DNA of 64,000 nt. Origin: Manis javanica (taxonomy: Eukaryota > Chordata > Mammalia > Pholidota > Manidae). How positions within the stretch are numbered: the stretch's first letter is position 1; every line of letters starts with the position of its first letter. A model generated the notes under the pieces. The model searched no databases. It saw only the letters and a list, made by a program, of their open reading frames with translations, and was not told the DNA's origin. The stretch is taken from positions 112,234,991-112,298,990 of the forward strand of contig NC_133166.1 of NCBI RefSeq assembly GCF_040802235.1, written 5' to 3'. The position numbers were made by a program, and so were the translations under genes. Shown one piece after another: positions 1-12,050 of the stretch.

Positions 1-3000
1 GCAGAGCGTCTACCTGTGGAAAGGGCAGGCCCAGCCCCCCTCCCAGGGCTGTTCAGAGAGGACCTCGGTTTGAAGGGCTTGATGGAGGCTGACGTGGCAG
101 AGTGGGTGCAAGTCTGAGTAGCTGAGACTCTGTGCATTTGGGGAAACTGAGGCCTGAGGGAGTGGGGACCACTTACCCCAGAGAGTACTAGTCTCTGCAT
201 CAGCAGCCTGTGGACGTGCCCCTGGGGCTCTGTGCCCTGCCCTGCTCCTCCCTGGGCCCAGGAGAGCAAAGCCCGTGCTCAAGGCCCCACCCCTGCCGGC
301 CAAGGGCTCCAAGGGGCTCCTCCCACTGCCAGGACCCTCATCTTCCGGACGGAGGGCATAGCCCTCACTCTGATGCCCTCTGATGGAAACGGAAACAGAG
401 CCAGGCTGGTGGAGTCATGGGGGTGGGCAGCTGCTGCATGGACCCACAGTGCCTCCCTGGCTGTGGCCTGCCCCATCCTGGTCCCTGCTGCCCTCCTGGC
501 ACTGCCCTTGTGTGGCTCCAGGCTTGTTTTATGGGGAAGAAGACAGGGACCAGGAAGGGAGCGGGGATGCGGGGAGCATGTCCCCAATGTCTCCAGGTGT
601 GTGTGAAGCATCCTCCCCGCTGCCCCATGCAAGGAGGGTCGTGAGAGGGTCCAGGCGGAAGGCGGGAGGAAGCCACCCATCACCTGGGCTGAGCTCAGCC
701 TCCCCCTCCCCTGGGAAAGTTCTGGGTCCCTGATACTCCTGACCTGGGGGGAGGAGAGGAGGCCCACCTGGGGTCCTGAGGCCTGACCCAGTTCTGCCTG
801 CTGCCCGCAGGTCTGGATCCTGGGAGGGGCTGGAGCAGGAGCCCCAGGGTGCAGACCCAGTTCCTCTGCACCAGCCCACTGCCTTCAGGGCCAGGGCTCC
901 ATTCTGCTGGGCTCTGCCCTCCCTCTCAAGTGGCCTTTGGCACCGTCCGAACTCCAGCGCCGTGTGCCCCAGCTGCACCAGGTGTTGTCTGACCCTGCTG
1001 GGAGGGAAGGGGGCCAGAGGGTGCCTGTGCACAGGCTGCGTGGGGGATTCTAACCCGCGTGGTCCTGCCCCTCCCATGCCACAGGCTCCTCCCACCCTTG
1101 GCTCCATTAGGGAAAGTGAAATTCCCCGGGGTGTCCAAGGTGTCAAGGCTGGCTCAGGCCCCGTCCTCCAGCTGCCAGCTACCCGAAGCCCTCCAGGGAC
1201 CTGTGGCCTCCCTCCTGAAGACCCTGGATCCCAGGGGGTCTGCGGCAGCAGATAGTCCAGTGAGGCCCCTGCCCCTGTGGCCCTAGCTGGCCCTTGCCCT
1301 CCCCCACTTAGCTCCACACTTGGAGAAGTGATGTCCCCTGGGATGGGGGCCATGCCCTGCCCGGCAGGCAGTGGGGGCAGAGGCCTGAGGTCAGGGAGAC
1401 ACTGCTAACCCCACCCGCACCCTGGGAAGGGGACCCAGGGCCAGAGCGTCCCAGCCCTCCCTGCGAGGGAGGGGCTGGCGCTGACAGGTGCTAAGGCAGA
1501 TGCTTGGGGATGCTGGGACTGGGCCACACAGCCTCTGGAAGCCTGGCGAAGGGCGGGCCACTGGATACGGCTCAATGGTCCTGCGCAAGTCTGCCAGGAG
1601 TCTGGCAAACCTTCCAAAATGGACAAGAGCTGGGAGTGCCAGACTGTGGGGGAAAGGGGTCAGCGCGGCCAAGGGGGCCTGGAGTGGCTGGCCCAGGGTG
1701 TGGATTTTGCCGTCCTGTGGTGAATGGCTCCACGCATCGACAGATGTGGTCCAGAGGCTTCGTGGAGAAAGGGCATGGCCCCCAGCAAGGCAAGGCTGTC
1801 CTGGCCAACCAGGAGGGGGTGCTGTGCTGGGCTGTGCAGGGGCAGGACCTGAGGGATTTCAGGGTGAGCCTGTCTGCTGGTGGAGGGGCAGGACCTCTGC
1901 CATGCAGATGGGGGACTGGGGTGCCTAAAGGACCCAGCACAGCCAGGTCTGGCCCTGGGAAGGGTCAGGAGCACAGGGGGCCTCTGAGGAGCTGGGGTTC
2001 CAGGGTTTGAACACATCAAACCAGGGGTCCTTGAAGGTGTCCTGAAGCCCTGTTTCCTGCACCCTATAGGGTTGTCTTCCCAACCCCCTTGGGGTCCAAG
2101 GCCTGTCACTCCCTGCAGGACAGAGGCTGGGGACAGGGGCCCTGCAAAGCTACACTGGAGCTCTGTGGCCCTGGCTGGCAGTCTGTGGGGGGGTCACTAG
2201 CCCAGTTGAGGGGCTCGGCCTGCCCTGGGCTCAGCACGAGGGCCGATGTCCTGAGGCCCGAAAGCCCCCGTGGGCAGCACGTGGCAGTTCGGTGGCGGGT
2301 CTCGTCTGCTCTGCTCTAGCTCCAGCAGATGCTGCCGTGCCTCAGCCCTCCTGCGGGCTCCCACCTGGGGCTTCCCAGGCCACACATCCCCTCCTGGGCT
2401 CCGGGACTTGTCACTCACCCTGCACAGGAAAACCCCCAACTCCCTTAGTAACCTCATGACATGAGAACCTATCCCACCCCAATCTCGGTTTCATTATGAA
2501 AGGTGGGTGTCTCATACCACGCTGGGGGGAGCGCGTCCCCCGGGACACCGGGGCCCAGGGGCTGAGGTGTGTCTGGCCGTTTCTCCAGCCCAAGCCTCTA
2601 ACACAGCCCAGCCCCAGGGCAGGTGCCACAGTGCCTCAGCGGCAGCCAGCACCTCCAAGTCCTCCACCCACTTCCTCAGCATGTGCGACAGCTGGGAGGG
2701 TGGTAAGGATGGGGCGGGGGGTGGGGGCAGGCCTCTCCACCATGCCCTTCTATGGGCATGAGGTGGCCAGAGACGCACAGGGAGCCCAGGGCTTGGGCAG
2801 CGCTGACGTGATGAGCAATTCCTGAGCGGGGACACAGCTGTTCCCCAATCACACGCTGTGTGCACAGAGCAACCTGTCTCCCTGAGAAGGGCTCTGCAGC
2901 CCCCATAGAGTGCACGTCCTGGGTAGGGGGCCCTCACAACCCTACCCCCAGGGTGACGGGTCCCGTGGAGCCCCTGCGAGGGCAGGGGGCCTCAAAATAG

Positions 3001-5631
3001 CAGCAACCTAGCACGCTCACCCTGTCCTGGACCCCAGCCTGTCAGGCCACTCTCTGCTCAGCTTCCCACCCACCCGGCACTGGGCTGCTGAGGCCCCAAA
3101 TCAAGCCAGCTGGGATTTGGTGAGGTAACCTTCCACCGCCCTCACACAGACACACAGACACACAGGTGCACACACATGTACACAGGTGCTCACAGGAGCA
3201 CACACAGGGGCACATACACCCCGACAGGCATCTCTGCCCTTTCCCCTCTTTCCCATAAAGGCATCACCACAGGGTCCGGTCTCTGCTCCAGCCTCCAGCA
3301 GTGACCCGAGTCAAGATTCACTTTGCAAGTCAGCCCTGAGGCAGTGGGAACCCTGCCTTGGCTGCCTAGATGGGAACCCTGGTGGCCACGCCCCCACCCC
3401 CAGCCCTGGGCAGGCAGTGGACCTGGCAGCAGCCCCCACTGTCCCCCTGGGCGGGTGGCCTCCATCCACACACACGGGTCCCCATTCTCTGACTGCCCGC
3501 CGCCCTGGAAGCCCTGCCTGCCCCCAGTCCCTAACTCCTCCCCTCTCTCCTGGCTCCTGTCCCTGGACACCTGCCTCAGATAGTACTGTCCCCAGCGCGG
3601 GGCCCCTTTGTCCTGAGCAGCCCAGAGTCAGCAGCCCCCTGAGGAGGCTGGGCCTGGGGTCTCCGCCCACCCCCCTCTTGCTGCTGCAACCCAGGCAGTC
3701 TGTTTTGCTGGTAACCCGCACAGCCTCTGCTTGTGTCCCCCTCACAACCCACCCACAGCCTCAGAACAGGCAGCTGTTGGCATCCTCAGGCTTCTCCACC
3801 ATTACGGGAGAGGGCAGCCTAGGGGCAGGGCCCAGCCAGCCCTCCAACACAGGTTTGAGGGTCCCAAGACCAAGCAGCCCCTCGTGACCAGGTCTCCTGG
3901 CTCAGGGCCGCCCCTCACCCCCGCCTCCTGCCCTCCTGCCCCTGGCCCGGTCTCCTCCCCAGCTGTGCAGGCCGTGTCTTGCGTCCCTGTGTCCGTATCC
4001 AGCCCTCCTTGCCCTGGGCTGGCATCCTCCAGCAGGTGGGGGAACCCAACTCTCCCAGTGCGGCCTGGCTGCAGGGACACACAGGAGAGGTGTGTGAGGA
4101 GGGCCCCGGGAGGCACCCTGCAGCCTGTGAGATGCCGAGTCCCCTATGGCACCATCCACCTCCACGCTGAGGCCGTTCCTGCCCCTGGGGGTGGAAGGGC
4201 GCAGGCCTGGAGCACTCGGAGCCGATGGCCACCGAGCGGGCCTTGCCGGCAGCCTTACCCTGTGCCTTCTTCCACCAGCAGCCCCTCTTGCTCCTCGGAG
4301 CCGGGGTGGCTTGGGGCCTCCGCCATCGGCCTGGTGTTGGGTGGTTCCGGCTGTGTGTGCACTGTGGCTCTGGGTGCCTCTTCGTTGGCGGGGCGCCCCC
4401 ACCCCCAGCTGGTTTCACTTCCCCCTTCCGGCTGCAGGTTGAGGTCGGAGCATTGGGCCTTGGGCTCGGGTGTTTTTTAATCTGTTGCTGCAAGAGGGGA
4501 AAAAACAGCCAGCCACAAGGAAGCGTTAGGCAAGTAGCCAGGGCCCAGGGTGCAGGTAGAGGGTGGGGCTGGACGCTGGGCCTGCCCAGGAGCCCCCACT
4601 GCCCGGGCCTCAGCAGCGCTGGCCTGCAGGTGCATGTGTGCAGCAGGGTCCCCCGGATCTGGCCCCAAAGCCCCACACTAGGCATCTTACCTCTTCTGAG
4701 GGAATCTTGGGGTGTGTCTCAGTGTGGACTCCCCTTTCCTCCCAACTCAGGGCCACCCCAACTTGCTGTGCTCCAGGGTGACTGCTGGGCCTGCACGAGG
4801 TACCCCACAAGCCTGACGTCCTGTCTTTGTGTTGGCTTTCCTGAACTGTTGGGCTCCCTGTTCTCTCTGCTGCCCCTCCCTGTGTCCCCCTGAGTCCCCT
4901 CATCCCCATGCTCGAGGGGCTCAGAACTGACCCACGGATGGTTGGCGTCCCCAGGGGACAGGGGGCCTGAGCCAGGCAGAGGGGAGCCCACGGGGTCCCG
5001 GGAGCTCTCGGCCTGCTGCCTGTTGCATCCCCTCGATGGTTTCCAGAGGTCGCTTACTGTCCAACCATGGACATGGTGGCTGGATGTCCATCAGAGCCGG
5101 AGGTTAGGCTCCAGCAGCCCCCCCAGCACATCCAGAGGCATGAGTCCTGCAGCTCCCCTGCCCCATGTGGGCGCCCTGGTAGCAGGTGTGACCCCCGGAA
5201 GCCTGTCCTGCAGGCTCTCCCTCGGGCCGGCAGGGAGGTTGGCCTGCCATCCCAGCGCGACGCAGGGCTTCCCCACCCGCCACCCTCAGCCTGCATGCTG
5301 GGTCTGCTCCATCGTCCATGGGGCCCTGGCAGGTGACATCAGGAGCTCAGGTCAGAGCTGTTCAGAATTTCCAGAGGGGCCTGTGGGGCACAAAACCAAG
5401 CGAGGCGGCTTCCGGGCCCGTGAGGCTGGCCCTGTGTGGGGTGTAAATGCCGAAGGCCTTTAACTGCCCACAGAGGCCCGGCCTGACCTGCCCCCACCTG
5501 GCTTTTAATCTCCCCTGAGACAGCAGCTGGTCACCACCACAGGATCTGCCAGACCACAGGCCCCCAGAGTACACTGCCCCTGCCCCCTGACTGTCCCCAC
5601 CCTCAAAGGCCCAGCGGGAGCCTGACCCCCA
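1..5631. other. GC-rich intergenic DNA, no supported gene
   Basis: This stretch lies downstream of TNNI2 in the TNNI2 reading direction. In human the next gene on this side is LSP1. Many open frames cross it on both strands, but they overlap each other, lack recognisable domains and have no convincing splice structure. That is what GC-rich, stop-poor mammalian DNA gives. A degenerate CA-type repeat sits at about 3143-3226. I see nothing else that I can name. A distal LSP1 exon or muscle enhancer here cannot be excluded from sequence alone. Confidence 0.6.
3143..3226. repeat. degenerate CA/GCACACAGG tandem repeat
   Basis: The stretch alternates short ACACAG runs with blocks such as GGTGCACACACATG and CAGGAGCACACAC. 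It is an impure CA microsatellite that has drifted into a short minisatellite-like pattern. Confidence 0.7.
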
Positions 5632-5850
5632 TTAGGGGTTGAGCAGTACCCCCAGTGGGTTGAAGTCCCATCCCCAGCACTGCAGAAAGGACCCGATTTG
5701 GAAACTGAGTCCCTGATGTAATCAGCTAGGATGAGGTCATAGGGTGGGTCTTGCTCAGTATGACTGGCATCCTTGTGAAAAGAGGAAATTTGGAGACAGC
5801 TTTGTATGCAGGGAGAAGGCCGTGTGACCACGAAGGCAGGGAAGGACCCC
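5632..5850 (+). mobile_element. MaLR (MLT1-type) LTR fragment
   Basis: The order of short blocks follows the MLT1 class of ERVL-MaLR LTRs: a GTTGAAGTCC-like start, a block resembling GATGTAATCAGCTAGGATGAGGTCAT, then a TATGACTGGCATCCTTGTGAAAAGAGG-like block and a GAAGGCCGTGTGACC-like block. It is an ancient, truncated, much mutated solo LTR piece on the plus strand. Confidence 0.75.
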
Positions 5851-7275
5851 ACAGAAGGCCAGCAGGCCCCCAGCAGTAGGGGGAGGGCTTGGGCCGCATC
5901 CCCTCTCACCCAAAGGCTTCTGCCCACCCGCTCCTCAGCTCAGGCTTCATTTGTGGGGAGATGCCTTCCTGCTGTTTGAATGGCCCCACCCCGCTGTGCC
6001 TCCCCAAACAGACCCCAACACTTGTTGGGGCCAGAGGGGGAGACCCCAGTCTCCAGGAGAGGCGAGTGGGGGCACCGGGGACCCAGATGCAGAGCCCCGA
6101 CCCATAGTCACATGCGTGGCCCCCCTCCCCACCACAGCCTCACCTCCCACTTCATAGAGGAAAGGAAAGCCAGGGCGGGCGGGCGCCCTCAGATGCCATG
6201 GCCGCCTGCCCCTCCCCCGCCAAGCTGGGCTCAGCCCTGAGACTCTGCTGCCCCAAATCCAGGGCCATCCTGCTACCAGGCAGCCCTGCCCTCCGTCCCT
6301 CCAGCCTCTCCTCCTGTCCATCCCATGCCAGGTAAGGGCCGCCATGCCTGGCTGGGTGGCAGTTAACAGAGCTGCATGGTCCTAGGAGGTGCTGAGTCTG
6401 CCTGAGAAACCGCCTCTGTCATTTGTTTACTTGGTATCATTCATTCAGACTCTAAGATCGGGAGCATGGGGAGTTGCAGACCATGTCGCATCCGTTGTCA
6501 GGAGCAGCGTCTGGCGACACAGCGAGTGTTGAGGAAGGAATGAGCCAGTCCGAGGCCAGGACAGAGTGAGCTCTGCGGGACGACAGGGGCACCAGAGAGG
6601 CTTCAAGCACCAGAGATGGTGAGCTGAGGGGCACGGCCCCCCCCACCAACAGGTGCTTCCAGGCAGGCTGGAGCGGAGGGCATCAAGGTGGACTGGCCCA
6701 GAGGGTCCATGGCAAGGGGGTCTCCATGGCCCAGGTGAAATGGGCCCCCTGGGAGGGGAGGGCAGGTTCAGGACCACATGCCCAAGAGATGTCAGGTGAC
6801 AAGGGGCCAGGAGAGGACAGAGCCGACTTTGTGGAGTGAGAGGGGAAGTGGGGTCAAGATGGGGAAGTGATCGGCACAGAGCAGGGCTAAGCAGGGAAGG
6901 ACTGTGCACCTCTGATTTGGCTCCCTGGCTGCAGCCTGAGGGCCCGAGTTGGCCTGCAGAGTCTGAGCACGAGCCGGACTTGGGGGAGGGAGGGCCACTG
7001 CATGTCATGCGCAGGCCTGTTGGCCACTGGCTCCCCAGGGCCAAAGGAGCGGCCGAGACCCACCCTCATGTAGGAGACCACACCACGTGGCAGGCCATCC
7101 AGGAGGGCTGGCAGAGCAGTTTGGGGCTGACCAAAGGCTGTGTGGGCTGGAGGGTGGGGCAGGGGGAAAGGTAGGTGGACAATGGGGGCAGCGTTTGAGG
7201 GTCCAGTACAGAAATGGTGATGACCTGGAGAGACAGCTGTGTGGGCCGGAGGGAGTGACGGCTTGGGGATCACCA
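5851..7275. other. intergenic DNA, nothing recognised
   Basis: GC-rich sequence between two MaLR fragments. Open frames here have no domain signature and no splice context. No repeat family recognised. Confidence 0.5.
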
Positions 7276-7560
7276 GGGGCTGAATTGTGTGCCCTAAAAA
7301 TTCACATGTGCTGGTCTGACCCCATGTGCCTGACCTTTGCAGGGTCTTTGCAGATAATCAGGGTAAATGAGATCATAGGGTGGCTACAATCTCATAGGAC
7401 TGACTTCCTTATAAGGAGAGGAGGTCAGGACACAGACACGCACAGAGGGACGGCCGTGTGAGGACCCAGGGAGGGGATGGCATCCCACGCTCTGGGGGAG
7501 CCGGGCCTGCCCACCCCTGGGTCTTGGCCTTCCAGCCTCCAGGGCCAGGAGACGTGAATG
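7276..7560 (+). mobile_element. MaLR (MLT1D-like) LTR fragment
   Basis: It opens with GGGCTGAATTGTGTGCCC and continues through a block about GGGTCTTTGCAGATAATCAGG, a TGACTTCCTTATAAGGAGAGG block, ACACAGACACGCACAGAGGG and GTGTGAGGACCCAGGGAG. It reaches TTCCAGCCTCCAGGGCCAGGAG near its right end. This block order is that of MLT1-type MaLR LTRs. The far 3' end is missing or eroded. Confidence 0.8.
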
Positions 7561-10024
7561 TCTGTGCAGGAAGCCCCCATCTGTGATTCCTTTTTAGGGC
7601 AGGCCCAGGGTGGCAATATCAGGACTGTGACAGCCCAGGAAGAAAGACCAGCCGCTGTAAGGAGCAGCCCTGCCCAGCAGGGGCCCGGCGCCCAGCCAGC
7701 TTTGCCATCACTCAGTCTGTTCTCAGGCCATTGTCCTGTCCCACGTCTCAGGAGCCCAGCAATGGACCCCCAGGTCCATTTCCTAAGAGTGGAGATGCCG
7801 TCTTGCTGACCACAGACGCTGCCTTGGGTGACATGCACAGGAGCACCATCCTTGTTCCCTCTCCCATCCTGGTCTGGGACCTGTCCCGTTACGCCCACTC
7901 CTCCCCTCTGACGCACCAAGACCCCCGGCTTAGGAGTGCACAGCAGCCCTGCCAACTGGGTCCCTTGAGGGTGGTGTCCCGGGCAGCATGGGTGCTGGGG
8001 TGCACATGCTTCGCTGGCCTGCAGCGGGCGGATCAGGAGAGCTCTGGGCACAAGCTGGTCTGCGCCTCCCCCCCATCCTCCGCCTTCCATGCTCCCCTCT
8101 TCACACCAGCCTGCAGGTGCTTCCCTGACCTCAGCATCACCTCAGGGTCCTGTGCCAAGTCCCTCCTCCCTCGGGGTCCTTCCTGGCAGCATCAGCTCCG
8201 GCCCTGCAGGGCCGTGGGCTTCTCCCACTGCCCTGCCCATAGTGGTCAGGCATCACCCACTGCTCACTCCTGAGGATGTCCAGACCCTCCAGCCCAAAGC
8301 CGGCCCCATGGCCCTGGGCTCCCCTGGAGCACAGCCCCACCCCACAGGCCTGGGCACCCTGTCTCCCCATCCACTGAGTCCCGGAGATCCTGCCTCTTAT
8401 ACCTCTCTGCCTCCCAGGAGGTGGCCTCTTCTGCCTGTCCTCCACCCTGTAGAGATCTTTCTAGAATGAAGTCCTAACCACATTCAATGCTGGGCCACCC
8501 ACTTGGGGGGAGTCACCAGGTTCCACTTCCCTGCAGTTGTGCGGACACCGGGCCTTCATCAGGGGACACCGGGTCAGCTGGGCCGCCCACCTTCTCCCCT
8601 CTTCAGAGGGGCGTGCAGCCACCAGCCTGTGGGTTTGGCCTGGTTTGCACAGCCTCTTACTTCACTCATGCACTCACTGGACATGTAGCCAGCACGGGAG
8701 CCCATGAGCCTGCGCAGCAACTGCAGCATGCCCCAACCCCACGTAGGCTTCCTGCTCCCGCCCCGATGGCCACTGCTTGGCCCCCACCTAGAATCACTGT
8801 CTGGATTCTTGTGTTTGACATTTAAAGCTTTTTTTAAAAGCCTGTTTTCCCACATGGTGGATGTGCCCAACATGGTGAGGCTGAGTCTGTCTAGGATGCC
8901 CCAGGGTCCTTGGGGCAGTTCCCACATCCTTTCCCGGGGGCATGGCCTGGACAGCTGCCCAGTTCACGCCACCAGTCCAGGGTGGGGTACCGGCACCAAA
9001 CACCCACTCTTTGGGCTCAGTGTCTGCCCTGGGCTGCCCCCTCAGTGCCCTCCACCCGGCCCACAGGAGCTGGAGCCAGGGGCCCAGGCATCAGTCAGGG
9101 GCTGCAGTTACATGCTGCAGGGTGGCAAGCTGGAGGGGTCTGTGGGGAGCGGTGGACGAAGGCTGGGAGAGCTGGGAGGGGAGGCTGATGTCAGACATGG
9201 GGCAGCCCAAGGCTGCAGGCAGCTGCCCCACCAATGGCTGGGACTGCAGGGTGGCAAGGGCGGGCAGACAGCTACTCCATCACAGGCTCCCCTCCAAAGG
9301 TCTGGGTGCAGGGACTTGGCGGGCATAGCACCATCCCTCCAGAGGAGGTTGACAGCCATGGCCCTGCTGTGGCAGTTCTTGTCCGGGCTTCTCAGGGACA
9401 TGGCCCCTTGAAGTGTGAGGTGGGCCAGGGCCTTGGGCTGGGCAGAAAGGAGATGCGAGTCCTCCCCAGGGTCCAATATGAGGCTGGGTTGGCCTGTCCT
9501 CAGTCCCCAGGCAGGAGCCTGGCCCCAGCCCATGGGTGCCCCTGCCCTGTGGGAGGCCATCTGACCCAGGCCTGTTGCCATGTGCCCATGGGGTTGGAGA
9601 AGAAGTGATCTGGGAGGAATGGGGGGCTTCCCCGTGCATGCGGAGGACACACTTGCCATGGGCCACAGCCAGGATGTGTCATTTGAAAGGGTCCCTGGGC
9701 CCCTGATGATGGCCATGCTGCAGATGGACAAATGACCTCATCTCCTGACCTCCTGATCATACGGTAACGCTCTGTGGGGTCGGGGGTGTCCAGGGCAAGC
9801 CTTGGGGAACGCCCAGGTTCTGGCACTCACTACTGACCACACCAAGCAGCCCCCTGGCCCGGGCCATGTGGATGAGGGCCTCCCAGCCCAGCCTGAAATG
9901 CTAGGAACCATGCCTGTTGGCCCCCACACCCCACCTCGGGCGTCCCCAGCGTGCGGCACAGTCCGCTGTGGCCGTCCCACTTCCCTGAGCTTGGCTCAGC
10001 ACCTGGGCAGGACAGACCAGACAG
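7561..10024. other. intergenic DNA downstream of TNNI2
   Basis: No gene is supported. About 7980-8480 has L2/CR1-like wording, such as an AGATCTTTCTAGAATGAAGTCC block close to the common L2 phrase for this position, so a worn L2 fragment is possible. The rest is GC-rich unique sequence with only chance open frames. Confidence 0.45.
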
Positions 10025-10042
10025 TGGTGGGGAGTGGAGTCC

Positions 10043-10048
10043 TTTATT
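10043..10048 (-). terminator. TNNI2: TNNI2 polyadenylation signal AATAAA
   Basis: TTTATT on the plus strand reads AATAAA on the minus strand. It lies about 53 bases past the TNNI2 stop codon, so the 3' UTR is very short. Cleavage is expected near 10020-10030. Confidence 0.85.
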
Positions 10049-10100
10049 GGCAGCTGAGAGGACAGGACGCCAGATGGCCAGGCCGTGAGCGGCCGGCAGC

Positions 10101-11744
10101 CTAGGACTCGGACTCGAACATCTTCTTGCGGCCCTCCATGCCCGACTTCTCCTCGATGTTCTTCCTCCAGTCGCCCACGTCGCGGAGGTCCCGCTCCTAG
10201 GGTCGTAGGGGGAGGAACCGAGAGGCGTCGGAGACACCCTGAGCCTCGGTTTCCCCTCCATGCAGCTGCCGAGTGGGGCCCCAGAGTGGGGGTGGGGGTG
10301 GGGGTGTGGCTGTGGGGAATGCGGGGCAGGACAGCTGCAGCGGGGACCCACCTTCTCCGTGTCCTCCTTCTTGACCTGCTTCAGGTTGGCCCGCAGGTCC
10401 ATGCACACCTTGTGCTTGGAGCCCAGCAGCGCCTTGAGCATGGCGTCCGCGGACATGCGCACGCGTCTCAGTGGGGGCCTCTTGAACTTGCCCCTCAGGT
10501 CGAAGAGCTTCTGGTTCATGTCTTCCAGCTGCAGGGGGCCGGTTCGGGCAGGAGCTGCACGGCAGAGCCCCAACCCCGCCCCGGCGGCCCCCCTGCGCCC
10601 TACCCCCGCCCCCGGCCGCCCCCCACCTCTCACCTCCTTGGTGCTCTTCTGCACCCTGATCTCCATGTCGTATTTCTCCTCCTCCGCTGTGTCAATCTTG
10701 GCATGCAGCTGTTTGCAGAGCTCCTGGGGTGGGGGGGGCAGGACGGGTGGGCGGACAGCCACCCCACGTCCCGCCCCCACCTGCCCTGACCGCCCCATGG
10801 CCCTCCTGACCAACGGGGGAAACCGAAGCAGCAGGAGGCGCGCTGCCGGGAGGGCGGAGGTACCTGCACCGCGGACGCGGACCCGGGGATGTGCAGCGGG
10901 GGGCAGTGCTCCGACAGGTAGTTTTGCTTCTCTGCCTCGCGGCGGCTCTGCTCCTTCTCCAGCTCCGTGGCTGCGATCTGGAGCATGACGCTCTGCGGGT
11001 GAGGCAGCACAGGCAGTGAGGGGCCGCGGCTGGGGGACCGGGGCCCCCGAGTGGCCCGCCGGAGGGCGCCTACCTTCAGGTGCTGCCTCCGGGCCGTGAT
11101 GGCCCTGTTGCGCTTCTGCGGAGCGAGGCAGAGGAGGCAGAGTCAGCGCGGGCCCGGCCCCCGGCCCCCGGCGCTCCGCACGCACCCGCCTGGGCGCCCC
11201 GAGCCCGGTGGGAGCTGTGCCCAGGGCGTGGGGCTGCGTGGGGCCCCTCTGTCCAGGTGGCATGTCAGGGTCAGCGGTGGGGGGAGGGGGAGGAGGCTTG
11301 GGGCGGGGTCCCCACAGGGCCCGGGACGTGGGGGGGAGGTGGGGGAGCCGTGATCCAGCGGAGGCAGTTGCGCACGTCCTGCTGCAGCTCTCTCCTCTGC
11401 TCTGGGAGGCACCAGGTGGCCATTGCCGTCTGTCTTCCGCACCTCCCTGGGCCTCAGGGCCTTGAAGCTCTGACCTCTGACCTGCCCCAGTCCAGGCCCC
11501 ACCCCTCCATGCCTCATGCCCCTGAGCATGCACTCACCTCCTCACTGTCCCAGGAGGCGGCAGGGGGGTGGGGAGAGAAGACAGTGGTTAGGGCCACGGA
11601 TGAGGCTAGTGAAGGGGCGGGTGGGGTCGGAGGGTGTCCAGGGTGGGCAGGGGCTGCTGCTTGGGAGATGCAGAGAGCTCTGCCCCAGTAGGGGAGGGCA
11701 GAGGCTGCAGGGGCATGGGCTTGAGGATACACTTACTCCCCCAT
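10101..11744 (-). CDS. TNNI2: troponin I, fast skeletal muscle (spliced CDS span)
   Basis: This is the inhibitory subunit of troponin in fast-twitch fibres. It binds actin-tropomyosin and blocks contraction until Ca2+-troponin C pulls it away. The coding exons, read on the minus strand, are 11737-11744, 11538-11544, 11074-11115, 10864-10992, 10634-10723, 10352-10528 and 10101-10196. All are flanked by GT/AG and join in frame to exactly 182 codons, the same length as human. Visible parts are the MGDEE start, the N-terminal troponin C/T-binding helices (residues about 6-92), the inhibitory peptide [12 protein letters not shown] (105-116), the switch segment from [11 protein letters not shown] (117-127), and the C-terminal end KKMFESES. 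There are few differences from human; one is QKSTKE where I recall QKTSKE. No lesion is seen. The head-to-tail neighbour upstream is SYT8. Identification is from direct recognition of the protein. Confidence 0.97.
11538..11544 (-). CDS. TNNI2: TNNI2 7-base coding microexon
   Basis: The seven bases TGAGGAG (minus strand) have a CAG acceptor immediately before them and a GTGAGTG donor immediately after. They join ATGGGGGA from the upstream exon to AAG of the next one, giving Met-Gly-Asp-Glu-Glu-Lys, the conserved troponin I start. Without this exon the frame is lost. It is far too short for ordinary gene finders. Confidence 0.9.
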
Positions 11745-11959
11745 CTTGAGGTCCTGGGCTTAGAGCCTGTGAGAGAGAAAGGTCTGGGCATGAGGGCCAG
11801 GGTCCCCATCCCAGCACAGACACCAGCTGCCAGGGCCAGGGGGTGAGCCGGGCGGCTAGCCCACCCCCTGCTGCCCTGCCCCTATCTCCGACCTCTTGGA
11901 AGGCCGTGTCTTGGAATTCCCCGGAGTGGAAAGTAAGAGGAGAAAGTGTTCCCAAAATG

Positions 11960-12050
11960 CCCCGGGGTGGGGGCCGAGTTGCGCAGCTGTCCCTGAGGGA
12001 GGGGCCAGCGCAGGTGGCCACCAGAGCCTCCCAGATATTTTTAGCTCTTC
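11960..12050 (-). promoter_or_regulatory. TNNI2: candidate fast-fibre intronic enhancer of TNNI2
   Basis: This cluster lies inside TNNI2 intron 1. It has an E-box CAGCTG at 11984-11989, an E-box CAGGTG/CACCTG at 12011-12016, and a MEF2-type GCTAAAAATA (minus strand) at 12036-12045. A CACC-type run (GGGGTGGGGG on the plus strand) sits near 11964-11973. A compact intronic element with E-box, MEF2 and CACC sites is known to drive fast-fibre expression of TNNI2 (quail IRE, human FIRE). Position and content both match. Function is inferred, not shown. Confidence 0.7.

Noticed and set aside
90-160. MIR-like phrase GGGGAAACTGAGGCCTGAGG
   Set aside because: Only about 20 bases agree with the MIR core; the flanks do not follow.
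529-1353. 274-codon minus-strand open frame that could have been an LSP1 exon
   Set aside because: Composition is Gly/Pro/Arg-rich as expected from GC-rich DNA. No resemblance to LSP1 or another family, and no conserved splice context was seen.
10085-10988. Long open frames on the plus strand opposite TNNI2 (234 and 242 codons)
   Set aside because: They are the antisense of TNNI2 exons and introns, with no domain and no splice sites of their own.
9830-11533. 567-codon open frame on the minus strand across TNNI2
   Set aside because: It reads through introns of TNNI2. Only the stretches that match true troponin I exons are real; the rest is intron in a GC-rich, stop-poor frame.
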